From: Ruminococcus sp. | GTDB taxonomy: Bacteria > Bacillota > Clostridia > Oscillospirales > Ruminococcaceae | Direction of reading: 5' to 3' | DNA length: 64,000 nucleotides | Assembly (NCBI GenBank): GCA_017397925.1 | Contig: JAFQHO010000072.1 | Span: forward strand, 1-64,000 | Shown: positions 42,637 through 52,070 of the stretch, in pieces | How the letters are laid out: every line of letters begins with the position of its first letter | Position numbering within the stretch: position 1 is the first letter of the stretch | Program-made: the position numbers and the translations under genes | The notes under the pieces: model-generated | The model's database searches: none | The model's input: only the letters and a program-made list of their open reading frames with translations | What the model was told of the DNA's origin: nothing

Positions 42637-42808
42637 GGCAACACCGCACAGAGCTTGTGCGAAAGATGCGCAGACAGATTTTTCGTCAGATTGTATAGAA
42701 AGCTCGCAGGCATACTGTCGTATGTCAAGAGATTTCTGTGCAAGATGGCGGAAAATATGCAAGCAGATTTCGTGCAAAGCCGTCAGGCATGCTTTGTGCG
42801 GTTTTGCC
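42637..42808. repeat. MITE-like element with terminal inverted repeats
   Basis: It starts directly after the permease stop codon with GGCAACACCGCACAGAGC and ends with GCTTTGTGCGGTTTTGCC, the complement with two mismatches. The 172-bp interior has no reading frame of note. The ends would fold the whole sequence into a hairpin, so it may also act as a terminator. Confidence 0.75.
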
Positions 42809-43006
42809 TTTATTTTTGTATTCATTGAACATACCCCCTCACTATAGGGCAAAAATCGGCCTTTTTTCAACCAAAAATGGTTGATTATTGAAAAATATTT
42901 TTTATTTTCTACTTTTTTACTATTTTTCAACAGGTTAAATTGTGAGAGTTACACAAAATTTGCTGTTATATGTTTTTGCTATTTCTGTTATATTTTATTA
43001 TCTTAC

Positions 43007-43155
43007 TGTAGGGGCGGATATTATCCGCCCGAACTGTATAACAGTATATAACAGTTGATGAAAAATGTAATTTTGTAGTGGCGGCGCCTTGACGCCCCGC
43101 GTTATTTAATTGAATTTCGTTCCGAAATTGCGGGCGGATGATATCCGCCCCTACA
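43007..43155. repeat. REP/MITE-like repeat with double palindromic ends
   Basis: The left end TGTAGGGGCGGAT / ATTATCCGCCCG and the right end CGGGCGGATG / ATATCCGCCCCTACA are inverted copies of each other and each is also a palindrome (GGGCGGAT..ATCCGCCC). A third small palindrome GGCGCCTTGACGCC lies inside. It is a 149-bp non-coding repeat of the GTAGGGGCG type. Confidence 0.75.
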
Positions 43156-43278
43156 CAAAAATATGGTATCGGTTTATTCCGATACCATATTTTTTATTAT
43201 ATACCATTTATATGACCGATTATCTTTTATTATTTCTGATAAAAGCACAATATATCAGTTAATCAGTATTATTTATCA

Positions 43279-43307
43279 TTGAAAACACCTCAAATCTGCG
43301 GTATAAT
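43279..43307 (+). promoter_or_regulatory. Pectate lyase gene promoter
   Basis: TTGAAA (43,279-43,284), 17 bp, TATAAT (43,302-43,307), followed by a 130-base leader before the start codon. Confidence 0.75.
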
Positions 43308-43439
43308 ATGGTTGTAAGGTTGAAACGGCCATTCAACAAAGGAAACGAAATCAGTCATTTCCAGTATATCATTATTAACCAACTTTATCGCTGCCTGTAT
43401 AGGCACAGGCGCACAATCATTATGGAGGGAAAATTAATT

Positions 43440-46400
43440 ATGAGAAATTCAATGATGAAGAAAAGAATTATGGCAATCGCTGCTTCCGCAGTTGTAAGCG
43501 TTTCTGCTGTAAGCGGTACTCTCAACAGCTTTATTGCTCCTATGACAAACAATCTCTCAACTGCTTATGCAGCTGAGGCAAGCGTTAAAATTAATGCTGC
43601 TGTAGGCTACGCTGAGGGTATGTACGCTACATGGGGCGCTGTTTCAGGTGCTTCCGGCTACAACGTTTATGTTGACGGTACTCAGATTGACTCAGAACTT
43701 ATCAGACAGTACAGCGGCTATATGAGAGCTGACGCTGTTGGTCTTAAGGCAGGCAGCCACACAATCAAGGTTGTTCCAATTATCGGCGGCTCACCTGACA
43801 CATCAAAGGCTGCTGAGGCTACTGCAAGCGTTTATGCTCACGACAGAAGCGGTTTCGCTTTCAGCAACGGCAAGGCAATGGGTGCTTACAACGGTGACGG
43901 TACTCTTAAATCAGGTGCTGTTGTGGTTTATGTGACAAATGCAACAAAGGATTCAGTTTCCGCTAACATTGGCGGCACAACTGCTAAAGGTTTCCAGAAT
44001 ATTCTCAATGCCGCACAGGACAGCTCAACACCTGTATGTATCAGAGTTATCGGTAACATAACAGATCCCTCAACTCTTGATAAGGGCGATCTCCTCATTG
44101 ATAAGGCAAAGTGCGGTATTACAATTCAGGGTATCGGCTCAGATGCAACTCTCAACGGCTTCGGAATCAGAGTTAAAGGCTCATCTGATGTTGAAATCTG
44201 CAACCTCGGTCTTATGAACTGTGACAGCTCAGAAGGCGATGCAGTCGGACTCCAGCAGGATAATGACCACGTATGGGTTCACAACAACGATTTCTTCTAT
44301 GGTGATCCCGGTTCTGATGCCGACCAGGTTAAGGGCGACGGTGCTCTTGATACTAAAAAATCCCAGTATGTAACACATTCCTACAATCACTTCTGGGACT
44401 GCGGAAAAACTCACCTTAACGGAAACGGTGACACAACCCTCAACTATATTACATACCACCACAACTGGTATGACCATTCAGATTCCCGTCATCCCCTTGT
44501 ACGTGTATCATCTGCGGTACATTGCTACAACAACTACTATGACGGCGTTGCAAAATACGGTATGATTGCAAGACTTGGCAGCTCCGTATTTGCTGAATCC
44601 AACTACTTCAAGGACACAAATAACCCTATACTTATCTCTCAGCAGGGTACAGATATTGCTGACGGTGAGCCGATTGCATCAGATGCAGGCGGTATGATTA
44701 AATCCTACGGCAATATCTATGACAATACTGAAAAGCCCATTACTCATGCAGATTCTGCTACAGATTTCGACTGCTACGAGGCTTCAGCAGCATCAGAGGC
44801 TGTTCCCTCATCATATAAGACAAAGAATGGCGGCACAAGCTACTCTAACTTCGATACAAGCAGCTCAATGTACAGCTATACTGCTGATTCCGCTGCTGAT
44901 GTTCCCTCTATTGTAATGGCAAAGGCAGGCCGTGTTGACGGCGGTGACTTTGACTGGGATTTCAGCGATCCCTCAGAGGACAGAAATTATGATGTAATCT
45001 CAGGACTTAATTCTGCACTTGACTCCTATAAAGATTCTATCGTTGCTATCGGTTCAGGATTCAAGGATGATGTTTCTAATCCTCCTACAACTACTCCTGC
45101 TGCTACAAATCCGCCCTCATCGCCTTCAACTACAACGAAGGCTCCCTCTCAGACCACGCCTGCACAGACAAATCCCACAACTCCTTCTGTGTCAGGCGGA
45201 CAGGTCCATGACTTTACAGCAAACGGACTTAACAGCTCATTCTTTACAATTTCAGGTAACCTTTCTACAAGCAAGGGAACAGTTACATATGACGGAAAGA
45301 CTCTTACTCAGTGTCTGAAAATAGAATCTGCTACAAGTATTTCATTCAATGCAGGTTCAAATGGAAAGCTTACGCTTGTGTTTGTTGAACCCTCCGCAAC
45401 TATCAAGGTTGACGGTACAAAATATACTGCTAATAATGGTGTGGTAACCGTTGACCTTGGTACAGGTTCTCATACAATCACAAAGGCTGACAGTGTAAAT
45501 CTGTTCTATATGGTATTCGGCGGAAGTGCAGGTACAAATACAACTCCTCAGCAGCCTGCTCAGACTACTGTAACCACAACTAAAAATAACACATCCTCTT
45601 CTACAACTGTTGTAAATCCTCCTGCATCCAGTTCATCAGGAATTGATAAAATTGTAGACGGTGCAATCTACTGCTCACCTAACGGCACAGGCTCGGGTAC
45701 AAAGGATTCCCCCACAGATGTTCTTTCAGCTATAAAGAACATCAAGGCAGGTGGTACTATATATCTTCTTGACGGTACATACAAATACGATTCCAGTATA
45801 ATTATAGATTCTTCAAATAACGGCTCTGCAAACGCTTACAAGACAATTCAGGCTTATCCCGGCAACAGCGGAAAAGTTGTATTCGACTTCTCTGCACAGG
45901 CTGTAAGCGGCTCTAACCGCGGATTTGTCCTTGACGGTGATTACTGGCAGTTTGTAAACTTTGAGATTACCAAGGCTGGAGATAATGGTATGCTCCTTTC
46001 GGGTAACTACAACAGAATTGTGGAAATGGTATTCAACGACAATCAGGACACAGGATTACAGCTTTCACGTTATGATACAAATGCTTCTACTGTTGCACAG
46101 TGGCCCTCATACAATCTGGTTCTCAATTGCACATCAAAGAATAACTGTGATGATGCTACTATGGAAAATGCCGACGGATTTGCTGCTAAGCTTACCTGTG
46201 GTGAGGGTAATGTATTTGACGGCTGCATGGCTTATAACAACTCTGATGACGGATGGGATTTATATGCTAAAACAGAAACAGGCCCTATCGGTGTTGTAAC
46301 TATCAAAAATAGTGTTGCTTTCAGAAATGGATTTACTGAATTCGGCGAGGGCTATGGAGACTGCGACGGTAACGGCTTCAAACTTGGCGGTGCAGGCGTT

Positions 46401-47270
46401 GGTACTGCTCATATCGTTGAAAACTGCCTTGCATTTGAAAATCTCAACAGCGGTTTCACAGATAATAACAACCCAAAGCTTGGCAGTCTCAAGAATTGTA
46501 CTGCTTACAATAACGGTGTAGGCGGCAACGGAAAGGCTAACTATATGGTATATCGCTGCTCATCATCAACAAAGCTTGATAACCTTATGTCATTCAACGA
46601 CACAAGCAAGGTTTCAGACACAGGTGCAGCAGGTATAAAGATAGCCAACGATAAATTTGTGGGCGTTATGAATAATTCCGTCTACTACAATGGCAGCTAT
46701 TACTTTGCAAAGAGTAATGTTTCTATGACAAACGGTGCAAAAATTGGTGATGTGGTTACAGTTCAGGCTTCTGATTTCATCTCACTTTCAGTTCCGAAAA
46801 TGGGTACGGACTTCCACACCGCATGGAGAGCTTCTGACGGTTCAATTAAGACAGGCAACTTTGCCGAATCCACAGGTACTTACGCAGCTCTCGGATATCA
46901 CCTTGACGGAAAGGGTACTGCATCTGCTCTTACAGGACAGACAGGAGCAGCTGCACCTCAGCAGACTACATCTACTACACAGCCTGCAACTACAACAAAG
47001 CCTGTAACAACTACTACAACTCCTGCTAACCCCACAACTCCCGCAGCTGGTATTGCAGGTGACGCTAACTGTGACGGCGGTGTTACAATGGCTGACGCTG
47101 CAGCAATATTCCAGCACCTCGGCAATCCCGACAAGTATGGTCTTTCTTCACAGGGTATTGCAAATGCTGACGTATTCAACAAGGGTGACGGTGTTACAGG
47201 CAGTGACGCACTTTCAGTTCAGAAACTGGTGGCAGGTATAATCTCATCACTTCCGGAATCTGTAAAGTAA
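43440..47270 (+). CDS. Bifunctional PL1-PL9 pectate lyase with dockerin
   Basis: A 1,276-residue secreted enzyme. Order: signal peptide (1-45, ending STAYAAEA), a fibronectin-like module (50-130), a PL1 pectate lyase domain (about 140-540; DHVWVHNNDFFYGDP, NGDGALDTKKS-like segment, HHNWYDHSDSRHPLVR), a Thr/Pro linker, a beta module (about 588-690), another linker, a PL9 lyase domain (about 730-1,170; AIYCSPNGTGSGTKDSPTD, GGTIYLLDGTY, NADGFAAKL), a Thr-rich linker and a type I dockerin (about 1,205-1,276; GDANCDGGVTMADAAAIFQH, ADVFNKGDGVTGSDALSVQK). The dockerin plugs it into a cellulosome. Together the two lyases cut homogalacturonan by beta-elimination. ATG 43,440 follows GGAGG at 12 bases; a signal peptide follows it directly. 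Confidence 0.93.
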   Translation: MRNSMMKKRIMAIAASAVVSVSAVSGTLNSFIAPMTNNLSTAYAAEASVKINAAVGYAEGMYATWGAVSGASGYNVYVDGTQIDSELIRQYSGYMRADAVGLKAGSHTIKVVPIIGGSPDTSKAAEATASVYAHDRSGFAFSNGKAMGAYNGDGTLKSGAVVVYVTNATKDSVSANIGGTTAKGFQNILNAAQDSSTPVCIRVIGNITDPSTLDKGDLLIDKAKCGITIQGIGSDATLNGFGIRVKGSSDVEICNLGLMNCDSSEGDAVGLQQDNDHVWVHNNDFFYGDPGSDADQVKGDGALDTKKSQYVTHSYNHFWDCGKTHLNGNGDTTLNYITYHHNWYDHSDSRHPLVRVSSAVHCYNNYYDGVAKYGMIARLGSSVFAESNYFKDTNNPILISQQGTDIADGEPIASDAGGMIKSYGNIYDNTEKPITHADSATDFDCYEASAASEAVPSSYKTKNGGTSYSNFDTSSSMYSYTADSAADVPSIVMAKAGRVDGGDFDWDFSDPSEDRNYDVISGLNSALDSYKDSIVAIGSGFKDDVSNPPTTTPAATNPPSSPSTTTKAPSQTTPAQTNPTTPSVSGGQVHDFTANGLNSSFFTISGNLSTSKGTVTYDGKTLTQCLKIESATSISFNAGSNGKLTLVFVEPSATIKVDGTKYTANNGVVTVDLGTGSHTITKADSVNLFYMVFGGSAGTNTTPQQPAQTTVTTTKNNTSSSTTVVNPPASSSSGIDKIVDGAIYCSPNGTGSGTKDSPTDVLSAIKNIKAGGTIYLLDGTYKYDSSIIIDSSNNGSANAYKTIQAYPGNSGKVVFDFSAQAVSGSNRGFVLDGDYWQFVNFEITKAGDNGMLLSGNYNRIVEMVFNDNQDTGLQLSRYDTNASTVAQWPSYNLVLNCTSKNNCDDATMENADGFAAKLTCGEGNVFDGCMAYNNSDDGWDLYAKTETGPIGVVTIKNSVAFRNGFTEFGEGYGDCDGNGFKLGGAGVGTAHIVENCLAFENLNSGFTDNNNPKLGSLKNCTAYNNGVGGNGKANYMVYRCSSSTKLDNLMSFNDTSKVSDTGAAGIKIANDKFVGVMNNSVYYNGSYYFAKSNVSMTNGAKIGDVVTVQASDFISLSVPKMGTDFHTAWRASDGSIKTGNFAESTGTYAALGYHLDGKGTASALTGQTGAAAPQQTTSTTQPATTTKPVTTTTTPANPTTPAAGIAGDANCDGGVTMADAAAIFQHLGNPDKYGLSSQGIANADVFNKGDGVTGSDALSVQKLVAGIISSLPESVK

Positions 47271-47309
47271 TTTAAATATGCCCGTTCCTTAAATATAATG
47301 ATATACGGA

Positions 47310-47338
47310 AAAGAGAGTTCCTTCGGGAGCTCTTTTTT
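47310..47338 (+). terminator. Terminator of the pectate lyase gene
   Basis: AGAGAGTTCC-TTC-GGGAGCTCT with U-run TTTTTT. Confidence 0.8.
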
Positions 47339-47408
47339 CTGTGCATAAAAATACCTTATTGCACTTTTGGAACAATAAGGTTGGTCTGTAAAAAATATAT
47401 TTATAAAA

Positions 47409-47537
47409 GACAAGCAATGCTCGTCCCAGCGTGTAGAAAAAGGCTTATTTTTATCGGACACGGCACGCCGTGACCACAATTTCAGAATGAAATTCAGTTT
47501 TTTCAACAATCTGAGGCGAGCAATGCTCGCCCCTACA
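47409..47537. repeat. Second, decayed GTAGGGGCG-type repeat
   Basis: The right end GGCGAGCAATGCTCGCCCCTACA is a palindrome plus the CCCTACA border seen in the element at 43,007. The left end (GACAAGCAATGCTCGTCCCAGCG) is a mutated inverted counterpart. A GGCACGCC-type palindrome lies inside, as in the other copy. Together the copies flank the pectate lyase gene. Confidence 0.65.
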
Positions 47538-47606
47538 ATTGGCTATTTTACATTGTTATGTGAAGCAGCGGCCAATGATCACCCACATTACAGTTATACA
47601 ACATAT

Positions 47607-49184
47607 TTAAAACAACGGCGCAACAAATTTCAGAATCTGCCCCGAAATTTTATAGAAAACCTTTTCTTTTTTGATAGTTTCAAGTGTCACTTCACGGCAT
47701 TTTTCCAAAGTCTGCAAAAAATCTGCTTCAATATCTGTAATACAGCTTGTCTTATACATATATGCCGCACATTCAAAGTGATGATACAGACTGCGGTAAT
47801 CGAGATTTATCGTTCCTACAACAGCTTTCTCATCGTCACAGACAAATATTTTTGAATGAACAAATCCGGGTGTATACTCATAAAGCTTTACACCTGCCTT
47901 TGTAAGCTCCTTATAGTGGGTTTTGGCAAGGGCGAACGCCATTTTTTTATCGGGGACACCGGGAAGAATTATTTTTACGTCAATACCCCTCTGTGCTGCA
48001 TATTTTATAGCATTTTCAAGTTCTCCGTCAAGTATCAGATACGGCGTCATAATATGGACATAGCTTGTGGCACGATTCAGGATATCAATATACACATTCT
48101 CCCCTACCCTATCGTCGTCAAGAGGACAATCAGCGTAAGGCATTACAAAGCCACTGCATTTTTCCGTGTCAACAGGGGCAAGCCATTTGTCCCACTCAGG
48201 CTCTTTTTCTGAGATATTCCACATCTGCAGAAACATCAGAGTAAAACTGCGGACTGCCTCTCCTTTCAGCATAACTGCGGAATCCTTCCAATAGCCAAAG
48301 CGTTCACGGCGGTTTATATACTCATCGGCAAAATTAATTCCGCCCGTAAATGCCGTTTTACCGTCTATAACAAGGATTTTTCTATGGTCGCGGTAGTTGT
48401 AGTAGGTCGAAAGAAAAGGTGTAACAGGTGCAAATGCTTTGCATTTTATTCCCAAATTTGCCATACGTTTTGGATAATCGTGGGTTAAAGTTGACATTTC
48501 GCACATTCCGTCGTACATCACGCGGATTTCAACTCCCTGTGAAGCTTTCTCTCTGAGCTTTTCAAGTATTTTTCCCCACATAAAGCCTTCATCTAATATG
48601 AAATACTCCATAAATATGAATTTCTCAGCTTTATCAAGCTCCTCCAGAACTGCTGCAAATTTTTCCTCTCCGCTTGCATAAAACTCCGTTTCAGTATTGG
48701 TGTATATAGGAAAACAACCTGTACGGTTTACATAACGGCATAAATCGTCCGTTCCGGAACAAGTAAGCTGCACATCCGCCATAACGCTTTCATCCTGCGG
48801 AATTTTAGTTTTTGTTTCTCTGATTAAAGCACCTACACGCTTTTTTATGGCAAAATGTCCGAAATCTGTCTGTGTTAACAGCAGAAGTATCGTTCCCGGT
48901 ACTGGAAAAACAAAGAATATTATCATCCATGTGAGCTTTGCAGTTGAGTTCATTTCACAATTGAACAGCCAGATAATCGACACTGCTGTAAGTATACCGA
49001 AAATCACACGAAAATATGGGCTTGATTCCTCAAAATGAATGTACATTGAAGCTATTATGAATATTTCTAATGCAAAAAGAATCAGAATTATGAAAAGTCT
49101 GCTGAAAATCAGCTTAAAAAAGCCTTTTTTCTGCTTTGGTATAAGTCTTAATATTCCATCGTCTGGTATTTTTCTTTTAAACAT
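47607..49184 (-). CDS. cls: Cardiolipin synthase (phospholipase D family)
   Basis: It joins two phosphatidylglycerols to cardiolipin in the membrane. Two N-terminal membrane helices are followed by two PLD domains with HKD motifs: DHRKILVIDG (H-x-K-x4-D) and VHSKIFVCDD, each followed by GGINFADEY and GTINLDYRS. The length of 525 is close to the usual 480-510. ATG 49,184 has GAGGGG upstream and lies just beyond the galactokinase stop. Confidence 0.93.
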   Translation of the reverse strand: MFKRKIPDDGILRLIPKQKKGFFKLIFSRLFIILILFALEIFIIASMYIHFEESSPYFRVIFGILTAVSIIWLFNCEMNSTAKLTWMIIFFVFPVPGTILLLLTQTDFGHFAIKKRVGALIRETKTKIPQDESVMADVQLTCSGTDDLCRYVNRTGCFPIYTNTETEFYASGEEKFAAVLEELDKAEKFIFMEYFILDEGFMWGKILEKLREKASQGVEIRVMYDGMCEMSTLTHDYPKRMANLGIKCKAFAPVTPFLSTYYNYRDHRKILVIDGKTAFTGGINFADEYINRRERFGYWKDSAVMLKGEAVRSFTLMFLQMWNISEKEPEWDKWLAPVDTEKCSGFVMPYADCPLDDDRVGENVYIDILNRATSYVHIMTPYLILDGELENAIKYAAQRGIDVKIILPGVPDKKMAFALAKTHYKELTKAGVKLYEYTPGFVHSKIFVCDDEKAVVGTINLDYRSLYHHFECAAYMYKTSCITDIEADFLQTLEKCREVTLETIKKEKVFYKISGQILKFVAPLF

Positions 49185-49192
49185 ATGACCCC

Positions 49193-50476
49193 TCAATCAA
49201 AAATAATACTGCCGTTTTCCTTTCTTATTCCCATTACCATAGTGCTGCCCTCACCGAAAACGCCATCAAGTTTCCTTATATAACCATTTACCATATAATT
49301 CGGAACAAAGGCTTGTATTGTTCCTGCAAATCCTCCGCCGTGAACTCTCACAGCACCGCTTCCATTGAGATATCTTCGGCTTACGGCTATCCCCACCATG
49401 AGCTCCTGTTTTTCCCGATTTTTCGGAGAATACATATTCTGCAGCATCATTGCTGAGGAATTGCCCGATTCGTTGATAAAGCCGAAGAATTCCTCAAGTC
49501 TGCCCCATTCAAGTACTTCTGCCACCGATACAGCACGCTGATTTTCCGCAAAGAAGTGTGCTGCTCTGACAATTGCTCTATCATTGCATATTCTACGAAT
49601 TTCTGTGAGATTTTCGTAAAACTGTTCTTCGTTGGCTTCGCCAAGATAATTAACTCCCATAGCTTTTGCTACGGATTTCATATCACTAACGATTTCATCA
49701 TAATCATCGTTGAGATTGTCGTGACTTCCCTTTGTATCAACAATACAAAGGCTATAACCCGACTGTAAAAAATCGAAGTCGATTTTATGTATATCAGGCT
49801 CGTTCTGATTTCTCAGGTCAATTCTGATTATTCCACCTGTGGCACAGGTCAACTGGTCCATAAGTCCGCATTTTTTTCCAAGAAATTCATTTTCAGCATA
49901 CTGACCGATTTTCGCTATATCAATTACCGATAGATTTCCATTACCGCTGTTATTGATAATATTGCAAATAAGTATTTCATATGCTGAGGATGAGGAAAGT
50001 CCGCTTCCTACCGGAATATCTGACGTTATGTAAGCATCAAAGCCGCCGCATATAATTTCACGCTTAGCAAATTCTGATATAATTCCTGCTGTCAATGCAC
50101 CAAATTTGCTGTATTTTTCAGCAATATCTGATAGGTCATTTATATCAATTTCCACTGGCTCAAAGCCTTCGGACTTAATCCGCACAACCGCTTCATCGTG
50201 ATAAGCCACAAATCCCAATATATCAAGGGTTACGGCTGCTGCAAGAACACTCCCGCATTGGTGGTCTGTATGATTTCCGCATATCTCAGTACGCGCCGGA
50301 ACAGAAAAAACGTGTATATTCTCCCTCTGCGGATAAAGCTTTGAAAAATTTTCTGCTCCGCTCAGATATCTCGCCCTCTGACGAAGCTTTTCAATGTCGC
50401 TGTTACGGTATATCTTTGAAAATAACTCGTCCATACCGCCATTTGAAATTTTATTCGATAGTTCATAAATAGTCAT
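49193..50476 (-). CDS. galK: Galactokinase-family GHMP kinase
   Basis: It phosphorylates galactose with ATP in the Leloir pathway. GHMP motifs in order: ARTEICGNHTDHQ (galactokinase signature form), IPVGSGLSSSSAYE (phosphate loop) and VRVHGGGFAGTIQAF. The length of 427 is somewhat longer than typical GalK (about 390) and fits Clostridial members. ATG 50,476 is preferred for GGTGGGTGA upstream. The neighbouring galT/galE genes are not present. Confidence 0.88.
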   Translation of the reverse strand: MTIYELSNKISNGGMDELFSKIYRNSDIEKLRQRARYLSGAENFSKLYPQRENIHVFSVPARTEICGNHTDHQCGSVLAAAVTLDILGFVAYHDEAVVRIKSEGFEPVEIDINDLSDIAEKYSKFGALTAGIISEFAKREIICGGFDAYITSDIPVGSGLSSSSAYEILICNIINNSGNGNLSVIDIAKIGQYAENEFLGKKCGLMDQLTCATGGIIRIDLRNQNEPDIHKIDFDFLQSGYSLCIVDTKGSHDNLNDDYDEIVSDMKSVAKAMGVNYLGEANEEQFYENLTEIRRICNDRAIVRAAHFFAENQRAVSVAEVLEWGRLEEFFGFINESGNSSAMMLQNMYSPKNREKQELMVGIAVSRRYLNGSGAVRVHGGGFAGTIQAFVPNYMVNGYIRKLDGVFGEGSTMVMGIRKENGSIIFD

Positions 50477-50638
50477 ATAATCACCCACCTTAAATAATAT
50501 TATATACCTTTCTAAAAGAAAAATCCATAGTTTTCATTAAATTTTCATTTCATCAATGATTTTTTGTTAATTAAGCATATCGAATACTGTTTATATTTGT
50601 TGAATATAGATATTTTTGAAAAGCTTTCACCTTATCTC

Positions 50639-50667
50639 TTGACATTGGTAATAAAATATAGTATACT
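50639..50667 (+). promoter_or_regulatory. Promoter of the GH130 gene
   Basis: TTGACA (50,639-50,644), 17 bp, TATACT (50,662-50,667), 60 bases before the ATG in the divergent galK-GH130 gap. Confidence 0.82.
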
Positions 50668-50730
50668 TAAATTATAATAAAACGAGTTATAGTTAATCAG
50701 AAATTTAATTAATCAAGGAGGCAAAATATT

Positions 50731-51750
50731 ATGGCTGATATAAAAATTATTGCTCCCCCACTGCCGGATATGCCCTGGTGTGAAAAACCTGAAGGATGTG
50801 CAGTTCCAATGTGGCGACACCCCGATAATCCCATTATAAAGAGAAATCCCCTCCCCGACGTCGCCCGTATCTTCAACAGTGCCGTTATACCATATGAAAA
50901 CGGCTATGTGGGAGTATTTCGTGGTGAACAGCGCGACGGTATGCCTCATGTTTATTTCGGAACAAGCTCCGATGCACTTAACTGGAGTTTTCAAGAGGAA
51001 AAAATTAAGTTTATTGATGAAGAAGGAAATCCATTTCAGCCTATATATGCATACGATCCAAGATTAATTAAAGTTGAGGATACATATTACGCTATATGGT
51101 GTCAGGATATGTACGGCGCGGCTATTGGTATGGCAAAAACTACAGATTTCAAAACATTTACACGTCTTGAAAATCCTTTTCTCCCCTACAACAGAAACGC
51201 TGTGCTTTTCCCGCGAAAAATCAACGGAAATTTCATAATGTTATCACGTCCTTGTGATAACGGTCATACAGCCTTCGGTGATATATTTATCAGCGAAAGC
51301 CCCGATATGGTTTATTGGGGTAAACACCGTCACGTTATGGGCAAATCGGATAACTGGTGGGAAAGCCTTAAAATCGGCGGTGGAGCAGCACCCATTGAAA
51401 CAGATAAGGGCTGGCTTATTTTCTATCACGGTGTTGTAAATACCTGTAATGGCTACGTTTACAGTATAGGTGCAGCAATTCTCGATATCAACGAGCCTTC
51501 AAAGGTTCTACACCGCTGTTCACGCTATGTCCTTGCTCCCGAAGAATGGTACGAGGAACGCGGATTTGTTCCAAACGTTTGCTTCCCCTGCTGTACTCTG
51601 CACGACAGCGAAACAGGACGTATCGCTCTTTATTATGGCTGTGCTGACAGCTATGTCGGAGTTGCTTATACAACTGCGGAGGAAATATATGACTATATAT
51701 TAAAGTATGACCTCCTTCAGAACGATGATTCCTCAATCGGAAGAAGATAA
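50731..51750 (+). CDS. GH130 mannoside phosphorylase
   Basis: A five-bladed beta-propeller enzyme that cleaves beta-1,4-mannosides with phosphate to give mannose 1-phosphate. Conserved parts: NPIIKRNPLPD near the start, RIFNSAVIPY, FRGEQRDG, AYDPRLIKVEDTYY (catalytic Asp), NRNAVLFPRKINGNF, SRPCDNGHTAFGDIF, GGGAAPIETDKGWL and YHGV. Its 339 residues are nearer to the mannooligosaccharide phosphorylase RaMP2 type of R. albus than to the longer RaMP1, but substrate choice cannot be settled from the sequence. AAGGAGG precedes the ATG. No mannan transporter is next door. Confidence 0.92.
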   Translation: MADIKIIAPPLPDMPWCEKPEGCAVPMWRHPDNPIIKRNPLPDVARIFNSAVIPYENGYVGVFRGEQRDGMPHVYFGTSSDALNWSFQEEKIKFIDEEGNPFQPIYAYDPRLIKVEDTYYAIWCQDMYGAAIGMAKTTDFKTFTRLENPFLPYNRNAVLFPRKINGNFIMLSRPCDNGHTAFGDIFISESPDMVYWGKHRHVMGKSDNWWESLKIGGGAAPIETDKGWLIFYHGVVNTCNGYVYSIGAAILDINEPSKVLHRCSRYVLAPEEWYEERGFVPNVCFPCCTLHDSETGRIALYYGCADSYVGVAYTTAEEIYDYILKYDLLQNDDSSIGRR

Positions 51751-51789
51751 GAAATCATTACAATTTGCCATTTTCTACCTATCCTCTCG

Positions 51790-51819
51790 TCCCTGTCGGA
51801 AAATCCGACAGGGATTTTT
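51790..51819 (+). terminator. Terminator of the GH130 gene
   Basis: TCCCTGTCGGA-AAA-TCCGACAGGGA (11-bp perfect stem) followed by TTTTTC. The remaining 250 bases to the ddl gene hold no gene; a possible promoter TTGCAG-17-TAAAAT lies near 51,904-51,932. Confidence 0.88.
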
Positions 51820-52070
51820 CGTCATTTTGCACAATATATGTTGTTTGTAATTGTTCAATAATAACTTGATTTGCCGTTTTTTTAGATTTTTCACAAAAAA
51901 GGCTTGCAGTTTTTTGTGAAATGTGATAAAATAAGTATGATAATTATTATCTAAAGTTATGCTTTGATAATGCAATATGAACATAAGTCGCAAATCCAAC
52001 GATAAATGTTTTATTTTATTGCTCCGCCTGAAAATCTGAGCGGCGCAGCAATCTGAATAAGGAGTTTACT

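Noticed and set aside
42091-42930. Minus-strand frame of 279 codons opposite the ABC permease end
   Set aside because: It runs through the repeat element and has no protein-like pattern; the permease frame is certain.
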